A stretch of 49,423 nucleotides of DNA from a virus: the IMG/VR virus record IMGVR_UViG_3300009104_000031, positions 1 to 49,423 of that record. One strand, given 5' to 3'. The translations under genes and the position numbers were made by a program. Positions 40,513 to 48,029 of the stretch are shown piece by piece (the stretch's first letter is position 1; every line of letters starts with the position of its first letter). The notes under the pieces are model-generated. The model saw only the letters and a list, made by a program, of their open reading frames with translations, ran no database searches and had not been told where the DNA came from.

Positions 40513-42230
40513 TAGTAAGTACCTCCATCAATAGTGGTAACGGTTACATCACCTGAAGCAACCGTGAAATTATCAGAGCTGAAAGAAGCTACACCAATAT
40601 TTGATGTACTTGCTAATTCGCCTGAAATGGTAAGAGCTGCGCCACCTGAACTTATAGCAGTATTAATTCCTGCACCTGCCAAAAATTCAAAAGTACCACC
40701 CACTCTCACTAAACCTGCTGTAGAAGTTTCGTCTGTTAAAGTAATTCCTTCTGCTAATTTATCACTAGCAATAGAACCTGCCAACATAGCATTTGTAATA
40801 CCAGCTGCTTTAACTCTTAATTGGTCAGAAGAAACTTCTATTGAAGAGTCATCTGGATTAGCATCCATTTGGTTACCAGTTTTTGTTAAACCAGCACCTG
40901 CAGTAATTTGACCTGCACCAGAAAATTGTGCTACATCTAAATCGGTTGTTCCAAATGTTGGAGAACCTGTATGAGTAAACACATAACCATTGTTAGCGTT
41001 AGCAGAACCTTCTTCTACGAATACGAAAGCACCACCTGTTAATTCGGCAGGTTGGTCTTCTGGAGTTGCTCTTGTTAAAACAAAAGCAGTTGAACCATCA
41101 CCAACCGTGGTAACTTTGTAAATACCATTATGTGAAGCGTCTGTTTGGTCTTTAACTAAAATTCTATCATTAACACTTGGAGTTGTTCCATCAAGTGTTA
41201 AAGCACCGTTTGATGTTGCTGTTAAAGTTGCACCAACACCACTTGTACCGTTATTATAGTTTGCAGCCAAATTAGCAGTTGTTCCTAATCTACAAGAAGG
41301 TTTAGTATCTAAACCTTGAGCGACTTGGTCAACATAAGCTTTGTTTGCAAGTGAAACATCCGAAAATCCTGCTCTATCTTCATAACCAGATGGAACTTGA
41401 ATTGTTCCTGTTCCGTGTGGTGTTAAAGTAATATGTTTATTAGAAGCAGTTGTAGAAATATCTTGACCATTAATTGTTAGGTCATCAATTACTATTGATG
41501 TTATTCCTGCAATATCAGTTGTAGCTGCACCTAAAGTTAATGTAGATGAACCTAATGTAGTTGTTGGATTTGCAAGATTAGCATTTGTAATTCCAGCAGA
41601 ACCAGATAAGTTAGCGTTTGTTAAATCTGGTGCTGTAATTGTTAATTCGTTTGCTGTTAGAGCAGTTGTTAAACCTGCACCACCAGTAAATGTAAATGTT
41701 TCGTTTGTTTGGTAATCTTCTGTTACGTTTGCGTCATCTTCAAAAGTTAAAACTTGGTCAACGGTTGCGAAATCTAAATTTCCTGAACCATCTGTTTTTA
41801 AAAATTGTCCTGTTGCACCATCACCGTCTGGTAATGTAAATGTAGTTGTTGAAGTTACCGAATTTGGTGCTTTTAAAGCAATGAAATTAGAACCGTTAGA
41901 TGTTCCTTCATTTAATTTTAAAGTACCACCTGTTCCTGTAGCATTACCAATTATCCATTGGTCTACTGCTAAATTTGAATCTGTTATTACTCCTGATGAA
42001 GCTGTTACCGTACCGTGTACGTGATCCAGCATTGTGGAAAAATATTCACCGCCTATTACCGTGACGTCTAAAGCGTCACCATTACTATCTACGCCACCAG
42101 TACCTATATAAAATCTATCACCACCGTTTGCCTGTGTACCTGTACCATATGTATAAGCTGCTTCACCTAATTTTAATGTTGCTGGTGCTGTTGCTGTTGA
42201 CGATCTTTTTAATTGAATTATTGTTGCCAT
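40512..42230 (-). CDS. tail fibre protein
   Basis: The 572-aa protein starts MATIIQLKRSSTATAPATLKLGEAA, a typical phage fibre N-terminal module. A long Thr/Ser/Ala/Gly/Asn-rich beta-repeat shaft follows, with LTADGxGTLKLN- and QVAQGLDTKP-type segments, and the C-terminal domain holds SFSSDNFTVASGDVTVTTIDGGTY. No glycosidase motif is obvious. Its stop overlaps the ATG of the 51-aa microprotein. It is a candidate receptor-binding fibre. Confidence 0.75.
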   Translation of the reverse strand: MATIIQLKRSSTATAPATLKLGEAAYTYGTGTQANGGDRFYIGTGGVDSNGDALDVTVIGGEYFSTMLDHVHGTVTASSGVITDSNLAVDQWIIGNATGTGGTLKLNEGTSNGSNFIALKAPNSVTSTTTFTLPDGDGATGQFLKTDGSGNLDFATVDQVLTFEDDANVTEDYQTNETFTFTGGAGLTTALTANELTITAPDLTNANLSGSAGITNANLANPTTTLGSSTLTLGAATTDIAGITSIVIDDLTINGQDISTTASNKHITLTPHGTGTIQVPSGYEDRAGFSDVSLANKAYVDQVAQGLDTKPSCRLGTTANLAANYNNGTSGVGATLTATSNGALTLDGTTPSVNDRILVKDQTDASHNGIYKVTTVGDGSTAFVLTRATPEDQPAELTGGAFVFVEEGSANANNGYVFTHTGSPTFGTTDLDVAQFSGAGQITAGAGLTKTGNQMDANPDDSSIEVSSDQLRVKAAGITNAMLAGSIASDKLAEGITLTDETSTAGLVRVGGTFEFLAGAGINTAISSGGAALTISGELASTSNIGVASFSSDNFTVASGDVTVTTIDGGTY

Positions 42231-42237
42231 ATTCTAC

Positions 42238-42483
42238 CTAAAAACTTCCGCCGTTAAAAGTTAATGTTCCTGTTGTGGTTACTATTTCCGTTCTTGCAAC
42301 CCATTTGGAATCACTTGAACGGTATTGTAATAATGCACCATCATTTTGATTAGTTGTATCAACATCACCCAATAGTTTTAATTGTAGAGAAGCATTATCA
42401 GCTGCTTTACCTGAAGGCAAAGTAACCGAAACCTGTTTCGGTCCAGTTGAACTTGGTCTAATTTTTGCAGTTACGTCAGCCAT
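42238..42483 (-). CDS. small virion protein
   Basis: The 81-aa beta-rich protein (MADVTAKIRPSSTGPKQV, LQLKLLGDVDTTNQNDGALLQYRSSDSKWVART) looks like a fibre-associated beta-strand module. It is 7 bases from the 572-aa fibre and has an exact late box upstream. No family recognised. Confidence 0.55.
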   Translation of the reverse strand: MADVTAKIRPSSTGPKQVSVTLPSGKAADNASLQLKLLGDVDTTNQNDGALLQYRSSDSKWVARTEIVTTTGTLTFNGGSF

Positions 42484-42501
42484 TGATCTCTCTCTTTACT
42501 A

Positions 42502-42509
42502 TATTTATA
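42502..42509 (-). promoter_or_regulatory. T4-type late promoter for the 81-aa gene and fibre
   Basis: An exact TATAAATA on the minus strand in the 43-base gap before the 81-aa gene; predicted leader about 13 bases. Confidence 0.75.
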
Positions 42510-42526
42510 ACAAAAGAGACTTGAAA

Positions 42527-42865
42527 TTATGTGGTGACTTGAGGAGTTACCGTAATAATGCCTTCAATAACTCTAGTAACCTCTCCTGTGCTAGATGTTA
42601 TTTCAAGGTCATATACATAACGGCCATCGGAAAGAGCTGTAGTTTGTGCTGGAGTTAACGATAACGTTACTACCCCCGTTAAAGGGTCAGCAGCTATCGT
42701 TGTAGATATGGTAGTCCTAGTCTTTGTTGATTCATAACCTTTAGCCATCTTTGCGACAGCTGTAAATCCTGTAAGATTAAATGCATTAGCATTTAAGTCC
42801 TTTACGGTTACGTCAGATGAAAAGCTTGCGCCTTGGTCTATATACAAATTTGCTCTAGCAGCCAT
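42527..42865 (-). CDS. putative baseplate/fibre beta-sandwich protein (BppU-like)
   Basis: The 112-aa protein has an Ig-like profile: ANLYIDQGASFSSDVTVKD, LTGFTAVAKMAKGY, VVTLSLTPAQTTALSDGRYVYDLEI and a VTRVIEGIITVTP end. The LTPAxTxALxxGRYxYDLEI block is typical of BppU/DUF2479-type N-terminal modules of baseplate and fibre proteins. It lies between the 73-aa and 81-aa genes. A fibre or baseplate role is likely. Confidence 0.6.
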   Translation of the reverse strand: MAARANLYIDQGASFSSDVTVKDLNANAFNLTGFTAVAKMAKGYESTKTRTTISTTIAADPLTGVVTLSLTPAQTTALSDGRYVYDLEITSSTGEVTRVIEGIITVTPQVTT

Positions 42866-42869
42866 TTAA

Positions 42870-43091
42870 TTACTTCGTCTCTTCTGGTTTGGTCGTTTTA
42901 ATACCTTCTAAAATCTTTTTATCGTAATAGTCAGTCAAAACCTGGATTTTCTCCAATTCCATTTCAATTCTAGTACGATTATTAATAATTTCTTGTCTCG
43001 CTACTATCCACCTTTTTACAGGTTCAGATAATTTCGCTTGGTCATATGATTTTCCATCAATTTTTATGATGTTCATTTCACTTTCTGCCAT
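42870..43091 (-). CDS. small hypothetical protein, DUF6447-like
   Basis: The 73-aa protein: NIIKIDGKSYDQAKLSEPVKRWIVARQEI then a charged helix with QVLTDYYDKKILEGI. This follows the small IDGKxYDxxxL... then helical pattern of DUF6447, a group found in marine phages and bacteria. An exact late box lies 35 bases upstream, and GGAG precedes the ATG. Function unknown. Confidence 0.5.
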   Translation of the reverse strand: MAESEMNIIKIDGKSYDQAKLSEPVKRWIVARQEIINNRTRIEMELEKIQVLTDYYDKKILEGIKTTKPEETK

Positions 43092-43125
43092 TGTTTCTCC
43101 TTAATTTAATCAATTATTCTATTAC

Positions 43126-43133
43126 TATTTATA
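43126..43133 (-). promoter_or_regulatory. T4-type late promoter for the 73-aa gene and baseplate/fibre genes
   Basis: An exact TATAAATA on the minus strand in the divergent intergenic region; predicted leader about 29 bases. Confidence 0.75.
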
Positions 43134-43144
43134 CGACACCAAGG

Positions 43145-43172
43145 TTGACTTTTAAAGGAAAATTGATATAAT
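43145..43172 (+). promoter_or_regulatory. sigma70-type (early) promoter for tctC
   Basis: TTGACT (43145-43150), 16-bp spacer and a perfect TATAAT (43167-43172) on the plus strand. The -35 and its flank (TTGACTTTTAA) are the same as at the gp55 promoter. Start near 43179, leader about 45 bases with an AAGGA ribosome site. Confidence 0.65.
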
Positions 43173-43181
43173 AGGAACTAT

Positions 43182-43189
43182 TATAAATA
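43182..43189 (+). promoter_or_regulatory. T4-type late promoter for tctC
   Basis: An exact TATAAATA on the plus strand, ten bases after the -10 box of the sigma70-type promoter. It is the only plus-strand late box seen in the window, and would extend expression of this gene into the late phase. Leader about 29 bases. Confidence 0.65.
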
Positions 43190-43223
43190 AATTTAGATAT
43201 AATTAAATTGAAGGAATAAAAAA

Positions 43224-43988
43224 ATGAAAAAATATATAATTTCCCTAGTGATGTTGTTATGGTCCCATACAGCATTCGCTGGTCAAACAAATATCATAAA
43301 TGCAGGAAGTGACTCTGGAGCATTCCATCAAGTCCTAACTATGATTGGGAATAAAGTGGACCACAAATTTGTACAAGCAGGCAATCCAATAATTGCAAGT
43401 AAACATTTTGAAAAATCAAATGTCTTAACTATGTGGAGTACAGAATGGCCTGGTGACGAATCAATGCCGTCTGTAGTAATGGACAAAAACACAATCGTTG
43501 CTGTTCAAGCATATGAAACAATACTTTGTAGCCGCAAATACAATTCAATAGAAGAAATGTCTGGCCAAACGGTTAAGATAGCAACTTGGGGTGACTCACC
43601 TGTTATTAAAAAATTTCTTGATGGTTTAGGTATTGATTTTGTAATCGTACCTTACGGTGGAAGTGGTGATACCGTTAGAGGTTATCTAGGTAAAGACGCT
43701 GATACTATCTTTACAATTCAAACTAAACAATCTAAAGTGGAGGCAGACGGAAATTGTTTTGCTTTTAGTGCTAATGGTGATTTAGATTTTGCGTTTGTTG
43801 ATGTATTATTAGCTGTTAATGCTGAAAATGGTGCTGTTGAAGAATTTAGAAATATAGTATTAGAATTATCAAATACTGAAGCGTGGCAAACTGCCTTTGA
43901 AGGTACAGCTACATATGTTTTAAATGATGATAATAAAGATTCACTTATTAATAAAGTGAACGCTGCTATAGAATTAAATAGTAATTAA
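43224..43988 (+). CDS. tctC: TctC/Bug-type periplasmic substrate-binding protein
   Basis: The 254-aa protein has a signal peptide (about residues 1-19, ending AFAG) and a mature part with VIVPYGGSGDTVRGYLGKDAD, matching the TctC family VPYxG...LxGxxD motif. It is shorter than usual (about 320). It would bind a carboxylate in the periplasm and pass it to a TctA/TctB membrane complex. A TctA gene lies at 45801-47069 on the other strand; no TctB is seen. It is the only plus-strand gene in the window, has both early and late promoters, and its stop overlaps the ATP-grasp stop in TTAA. Ligand unknown. Confidence 0.82.
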   Translation: MKKYIISLVMLLWSHTAFAGQTNIINAGSDSGAFHQVLTMIGNKVDHKFVQAGNPIIASKHFEKSNVLTMWSTEWPGDESMPSVVMDKNTIVAVQAYETILCSRKYNSIEEMSGQTVKIATWGDSPVIKKFLDGLGIDFVIVPYGGSGDTVRGYLGKDADTIFTIQTKQSKVEADGNCFAFSANGDLDFAFVDVLLAVNAENGAVEEFRNIVLELSNTEAWQTAFEGTATYVLNDDNKDSLINKVNAAIELNSN

Positions 43989-45157
43989 AAATATTCAATA
44001 CATTCCTGAAATTGTTTGTTAACGGTCTGATATGTTTTTTTCATATCAGATTCGTTAGCACCAGTTATAATAAAAGCTGTTCTAGCTTTTGCTGATACTA
44101 TATGAACATAATCTGGAATTTCCATTTCAGGTTTTAACTTATGATTGGTTGCCACCAAATATTCTTTTAAATGAGATAAATCTTTTATATTTTTTATTTT
44201 GCCTGGTTTTAAATCAGACATAACCCAATATATTTGTTTATTATAAGATATAGGTTTACTTTCTAAAATTTTTGAAACTATTGTATTGCCGTGTACATCA
44301 TCCATTTGTTGTAAACCTTGACCAATTCTTGGATTGCAATCTATCATTTTCATATCATTATCCCATTTATAAAAATCAGGTCCAGAAAAAAACATATTTT
44401 TTAAATGTAAAGTAGTTACCAATCTTTCAAAAAAATTATTAGATTTATTTCGTACATCTTCTGGTACATCTTTCTCATTAATACTCATCCATTCAATTGG
44501 TTTAGTTTCATATCTATATTTGTCAATTCTACCATACGCAATTTTACCTCTAAACCATAATACATTTCTTAAACTACCTTTTTCATTTACATAATAATAT
44601 GGACCCCAAATGTAAGCTTCAGCTGGAAGTTGATCTTGAACCATATAATGATTAATACGATTATTAAATTTTGAATCTTTCCAACCTTTTACATTATTAG
44701 TAAAAAATTCAGTAGTACCAATTGAAAGTAAAAACTCTTTCTTATTTTTAAAAGAAACATAATTTAAGCCTTCAGCTTTTCCACCTGAACCAATAATAGG
44801 TTTTATTATAAAAGGACTTTCTTTATATCTATCTAAATCTCCTGGATTTGTAGGTATGATACTATAGGGTATTAAGTCTTGAAGACCTATAACACTACAA
44901 AAATCATCCATCTTTTTTTTATCAGATAAAACTTCAGCTGCTCTTTCTGATAGATTATTTAATCCCCATTTTTTCTCTAACTTAGCTTGTATTGGTAATA
45001 AACTTTCTGCAACCGTAAAAATTCTATCATAAGGTCCTTCAATTTTATCAAAGTCTTTGGTAACTACATCTACTTCCTGATTAATATTTTTCAATGCCCT
45101 TTCAAGGCATTCATATTTGTTCCAACCTCTTTTATATCCTATAATTAAATTACGCAT
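43985..45157 (-). CDS. ATP-grasp ligase-like enzyme
   Basis: The 390-aa protein has the ATP-grasp layout: LSDKKKMDDF helix, FIIKPIIGSGGKAEG nucleotide loop (116-130), MVQDQLPAE strand and a metal-binding DCNPRIGQG segment near residues 272-280. These enzymes join a carboxylate to an amine or similar nucleophile with ATP. Its N-terminus overlaps the FkbM gene by 13 bases. The 3' end is convergent with tctC: the two stop codons share bases. Natural product- or amino-acid-ligase-like; substrate unknown. Confidence 0.8.
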   Translation of the reverse strand: MRNLIIGYKRGWNKYECLERALKNINQEVDVVTKDFDKIEGPYDRIFTVAESLLPIQAKLEKKWGLNNLSERAAEVLSDKKKMDDFCSVIGLQDLIPYSIIPTNPGDLDRYKESPFIIKPIIGSGGKAEGLNYVSFKNKKEFLLSIGTTEFFTNNVKGWKDSKFNNRINHYMVQDQLPAEAYIWGPYYYVNEKGSLRNVLWFRGKIAYGRIDKYRYETKPIEWMSINEKDVPEDVRNKSNNFFERLVTTLHLKNMFFSGPDFYKWDNDMKMIDCNPRIGQGLQQMDDVHGNTIVSKILESKPISYNKQIYWVMSDLKPGKIKNIKDLSHLKEYLVATNHKLKPEMEIPDYVHIVSAKARTAFIITGANESDMKKTYQTVNKQFQECIEYF

Positions 45158-45804
45158 TTAAATAGATAATGGTCATTACCAAAATCCTCCTTTTGTCTAT
45201 AACCTAATTCAGTTAAAAAAATATAAGCATCCTTATTTGATATTTCTATATAAATTGATGGCATATATTTTCTTATTGTATTCTCAGCACCTGTTAATGC
45301 TTCTAATTCGTGACCTTCTACATCCATTTTAATAAAATCCACATTATGAAAATTATAACTATCTATTGTCTTGGTCTCAACAATAACATCTTCTGGTTTT
45401 TGTAAAATCTTTTCTTTTGTAAGTCTTTTAAATTCATAATCCATATCTTCAGCATTATAATGTAAAGTGGACATACCTGTAAAATAATTTATATACTTCA
45501 TAGTTGCTGTACCTATCTTATCAGAAATTGCCACCTTATTTAAAACAACATTATCATTTTTTACATTTCTTATCCAACATTCAATATGTTGAGGTATTGG
45601 TTCAAATGATACCACGTCTGAAAATTCGGATGCAAGTCTTTTAGACCAAATGCCTACGTGAGCACCAATATCTAACGCTGTATTTCTTTTATAAATTTGT
45701 TTCATTGTGGATAAAAAAGGATTTAATTCATAACCCTTACCCCAACGCCAACCACATTGGTCTTCTTCTGGTATAAAACAATGTTTATCGTCTGTTAATT
45801 TCAT
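45145..45804 (-). CDS. FkbM-family SAM methyltransferase
   Basis: The 219-aa protein has the glycine loop TALDIGAHVGIWSKRLA (42-58), VVSFEPIPQHIECWIRNV and a KMDVEGHELEAL motif near residues 158-170 that marks FkbM methyltransferases. It transfers a methyl group, typically to an oxygen on a sugar or similar small molecule. Start overlaps the TctA stop and the end overlaps the ATP-grasp gene. Likely part of a small-molecule or glycan modification set with the adjacent enzymes. Confidence 0.85.
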   Translation of the reverse strand: MKLTDDKHCFIPEEDQCGWRWGKGYELNPFLSTMKQIYKRNTALDIGAHVGIWSKRLASEFSDVVSFEPIPQHIECWIRNVKNDNVVLNKVAISDKIGTATMKYINYFTGMSTLHYNAEDMDYEFKRLTKEKILQKPEDVIVETKTIDSYNFHNVDFIKMDVEGHELEALTGAENTIRKYMPSIYIEISNKDAYIFLTELGYRQKEDFGNDHYLFKCVI

Positions 45805-47069
45805 CCGTATATTACCATTACTCTCATTAAGTTATCCCAAAACAAATCTGTTAAGAAAAATCCATATAGTATTGGAAAAGTATCTACTCTCTTTAAATAA
45901 TAACCTATTATACTTAATACAATTAATGTTATTAATAACCACTCACTTACTGGATATATGTAAATACTCATTATAGAAATGAATAATACAATACCATACA
46001 CCAATGTATTTTTATATTTCTTATATAGATGTGCTAATTGACCTAATAAATTAAAACAACTCCAAGATAATATCAAACAAATTATTAAAACAATTGGTAT
46101 GTAATAAAGTATATTAGTAAAATGGGACATTGTTTCCACACCAAAAGTGAAACCTTTGGTTACAATTAGATAATAAACTAATACCTCACTACCCACAATA
46201 GGTATGCCAAGTACAATTAAAGGTAATAAGGAACTTAACGCACCACTATTATTTGCTGATTCGGCAGCCGCTATTTTCTTAATATCAGTTTTAACCAAGT
46301 TAGCACTTAAATAACTCCCTAAAATATTGGTTACTCCTGGAATAAGACCACACCAAAATCCAACAAAACTTCCTACACTTGTTGCTGGTAATGTACTAGG
46401 CGCATAACCAAATTTCTTAATCTCCTTTTGTCTACCAATTTTAACATCTTTAAATTTCATTAATTCAGGCACAATATACAACCCTATCATTACAGCACTA
46501 AAAGGAATACCTAAAGTTAAGTAATCAATACCAAATGTTCCCCAAGTTTCGTATGATGTGTTATCAAATCCTATCTTCGCTAATATTCCACCAAATATAA
46601 AAAGGGGTATTGTCTTCCATATCTTTTGTTTTGATAGAAGAGTTAATAATACAATTGCTACGCATATAATACCAAGTTGTAAGGTACTATTATAGAATTG
46701 AAATATACTATAGATACTTGGAAGAAATAATAAGAATAGACCTATTGCAAAGATAGACCCTATTGTACTTGAAATAGCGTTGCTGCTTACAGCAAGATGT
46801 CCTTTTCCTTTTAAGAATAAGTTATGTCCGTGCCTAGCAGTAGATACTGCTGAAGCGTCACCAGGTATTCCATATAAAATACCTGTTACCGAATTAGTAT
46901 AATTCGTTGTAATAAGAAGTGAAATATAAAAGAGTAATATATTAAAAGGGTCTAAAGCAAATAGTAAAGGATATAATGTTGCAATTGCCAAAAATGGTCC
47001 TGCACCAGGTATAACTCCAAAAAGAACTCCTGATAATATTCCAAATAAACACCATAACAAAGAAAGCAT
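45801..47069 (-). CDS. tctA: TctA-type large permease of a tripartite tricarboxylate transporter
   Basis: The 422-aa membrane protein is shorter than usual (about 500). GVIPGAGPFLAIATLYPLLF near the N-terminus and the second glycine motif GLIPGVTNILGSYLSANLVK are TctA signatures, as is the NSVTGILYGIPGDASAV stretch. About ten to twelve hydrophobic segments. It would move a carboxylate together with a binding protein such as the TctC-like protein at 43224-43988. No TctB partner gene is present. The start overlaps the stop of the upstream oxygenase and the end overlaps FkbM. Confidence 0.85.
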   Translation of the reverse strand: MLSLLWCLFGILSGVLFGVIPGAGPFLAIATLYPLLFALDPFNILLFYISLLITTNYTNSVTGILYGIPGDASAVSTARHGHNLFLKGKGHLAVSSNAISSTIGSIFAIGLFLLFLPSIYSIFQFYNSTLQLGIICVAIVLLTLLSKQKIWKTIPLFIFGGILAKIGFDNTSYETWGTFGIDYLTLGIPFSAVMIGLYIVPELMKFKDVKIGRQKEIKKFGYAPSTLPATSVGSFVGFWCGLIPGVTNILGSYLSANLVKTDIKKIAAAESANNSGALSSLLPLIVLGIPIVGSEVLVYYLIVTKGFTFGVETMSHFTNILYYIPIVLIICLILSWSCFNLLGQLAHLYKKYKNTLVYGIVLFISIMSIYIYPVSEWLLITLIVLSIIGYYLKRVDTFPILYGFFLTDLFWDNLMRVMVIYG

Positions 47070-47707
47070 TATTTTACTTTCCCATAATCCAACATATGTA
47101 AAAATAAATCTTTATCAAACTTTAAACAAATAACTAATAACATTATTCCATCTTTCATTGAGAAAACACTATGTCTTTTATTACCATTAAAATACCAAAG
47201 AGAACCACTATTACCTTTGATAAGTTTATCATCATATATCCATTTAAAGTGATATTCATTTGCATTGACAAATCCTACCAATCTAATTTCTTCATATTCA
47301 AAGTTATGTTTATTAACATCAAAATGATCTGGAAAGAAACTACCTCTATCCATACGTAGAAAATGGCACCGACCTAACCATCTAGCCCAAGGTTCTAAAA
47401 TTTTTTGTAATTCTTTGCTTTCTTTATAGACAGGAGTTGGAACAATTATATCGTGGTTATGTATTTCTTGTCCAGTTTGGATTTCCCAATCTCTTAAACT
47501 TGTTAAATCAGGAACACCGTGGAGTCCACCATCAATACTGGTTACACTTAAACCCCAACGATTATTAGGTTTTTTTGGATTATATCTTTTCCAATCACCA
47601 TCAAATGGTTTAATTTCTTCTAATAGTTTCTTTGAATTGAAACCTGGAAATTCTATCCAATCGGACATTGTATATAATCTGGCTAGCGCCTTTTCATCAT
47701 TATTCAT
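47069..47707 (-). CDS. 2OG-Fe(II) oxygenase, aspartyl/asparaginyl hydroxylase-like
   Basis: The 212-aa protein carries DRGSFFPDHFD with H128-x-D130 as proximal iron ligands, H179 in KRHSVFSM as distal ligand, and an LLVICLKFD end. The pattern HFxRMDxGSFFPDHxD is typical of aspartyl-beta-hydroxylase-like phage oxygenases. A sigma70-type promoter lies in the 16-base gap upstream and starts about three bases from the ATG. It leads the TctA-FkbM-ATP-grasp unit. Substrate unknown. Confidence 0.75.
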   Translation of the reverse strand: MNNDEKALARLYTMSDWIEFPGFNSKKLLEEIKPFDGDWKRYNPKKPNNRWGLSVTSIDGGLHGVPDLTSLRDWEIQTGQEIHNHDIIVPTPVYKESKELQKILEPWARWLGRCHFLRMDRGSFFPDHFDVNKHNFEYEEIRLVGFVNANEYHFKWIYDDKLIKGNSGSLWYFNGNKRHSVFSMKDGIMLLVICLKFDKDLFLHMLDYGKVK

Positions 47708-47716
47708 AACTATCCT

Positions 47717-47744
47717 ATTATAACTAAATTCTAGTGAAAGTCAA
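47717..47744 (-). promoter_or_regulatory. sigma70-type promoter for the oxygenase-tctA-FkbM-ATP-grasp unit
   Basis: TTGACT (47739-47744), 16-bp spacer and TATAAT (47717-47722) on the minus strand. The -10 is nine bases before the ATG, so the leader is only about three bases; AGGA lies in the same space. It overlaps the stop codon of the 98-aa gene. Confidence 0.65.
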
Positions 47745-48020
47745 GTCTTCGTCTTCTTCAATCAAATTTTTACTTATTGATTTGTGATACTCATTAAAAA
47801 CTTCTTCATCAATCCAAATTTTAGTATGAATTACAGATTTTCCATCTTCATCTAATACTGAAAACTTATCTAATAAATTATCACCTTCCAATCTTCTTCT
47901 TTCTTCAGGTTTATCATTTGTAGTTGTAGTATCGTGAGCACCAAAAAATTCTTCCACACTTTCAAAGACCTTATCTGGATATCTTTTTGATGTAACCTTA
48001 TATTTTACCGTAAATGCCAT
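47724..48020 (-). CDS. small hypothetical acidic protein
   Basis: The 98-aa protein is acidic: VKYKVTSKRYPDKVFESVEEFF, then DGKSVIHTKIWIDEEVFNEYH and EEDEDLTF at the end. It has no signal peptide or known motif. It lies between the glycosyltransferase and the oxygenase; a near-consensus box CATAAATA just upstream (about 48037-48044) might be a weak late promoter. Function unknown. Confidence 0.6.
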   Translation of the reverse strand: MAFTVKYKVTSKRYPDKVFESVEEFFGAHDTTTTNDKPEERRRLEGDNLLDKFSVLDEDGKSVIHTKIWIDEEVFNEYHKSISKNLIEEDEDLTFTRI

Positions 48021-48029
48021 TTTTTTCTC

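Noticed and set aside
43224-43988. The TctC-like gene as a TRAP or TAXI-type binding protein
   Set aside because: The VPYGGSGDTVRGYLG motif fits the TctC/Bug family better, and a TctA gene lies nearby; TAXI proteins also share the NAGSDSGAF-like start, so some doubt remains.
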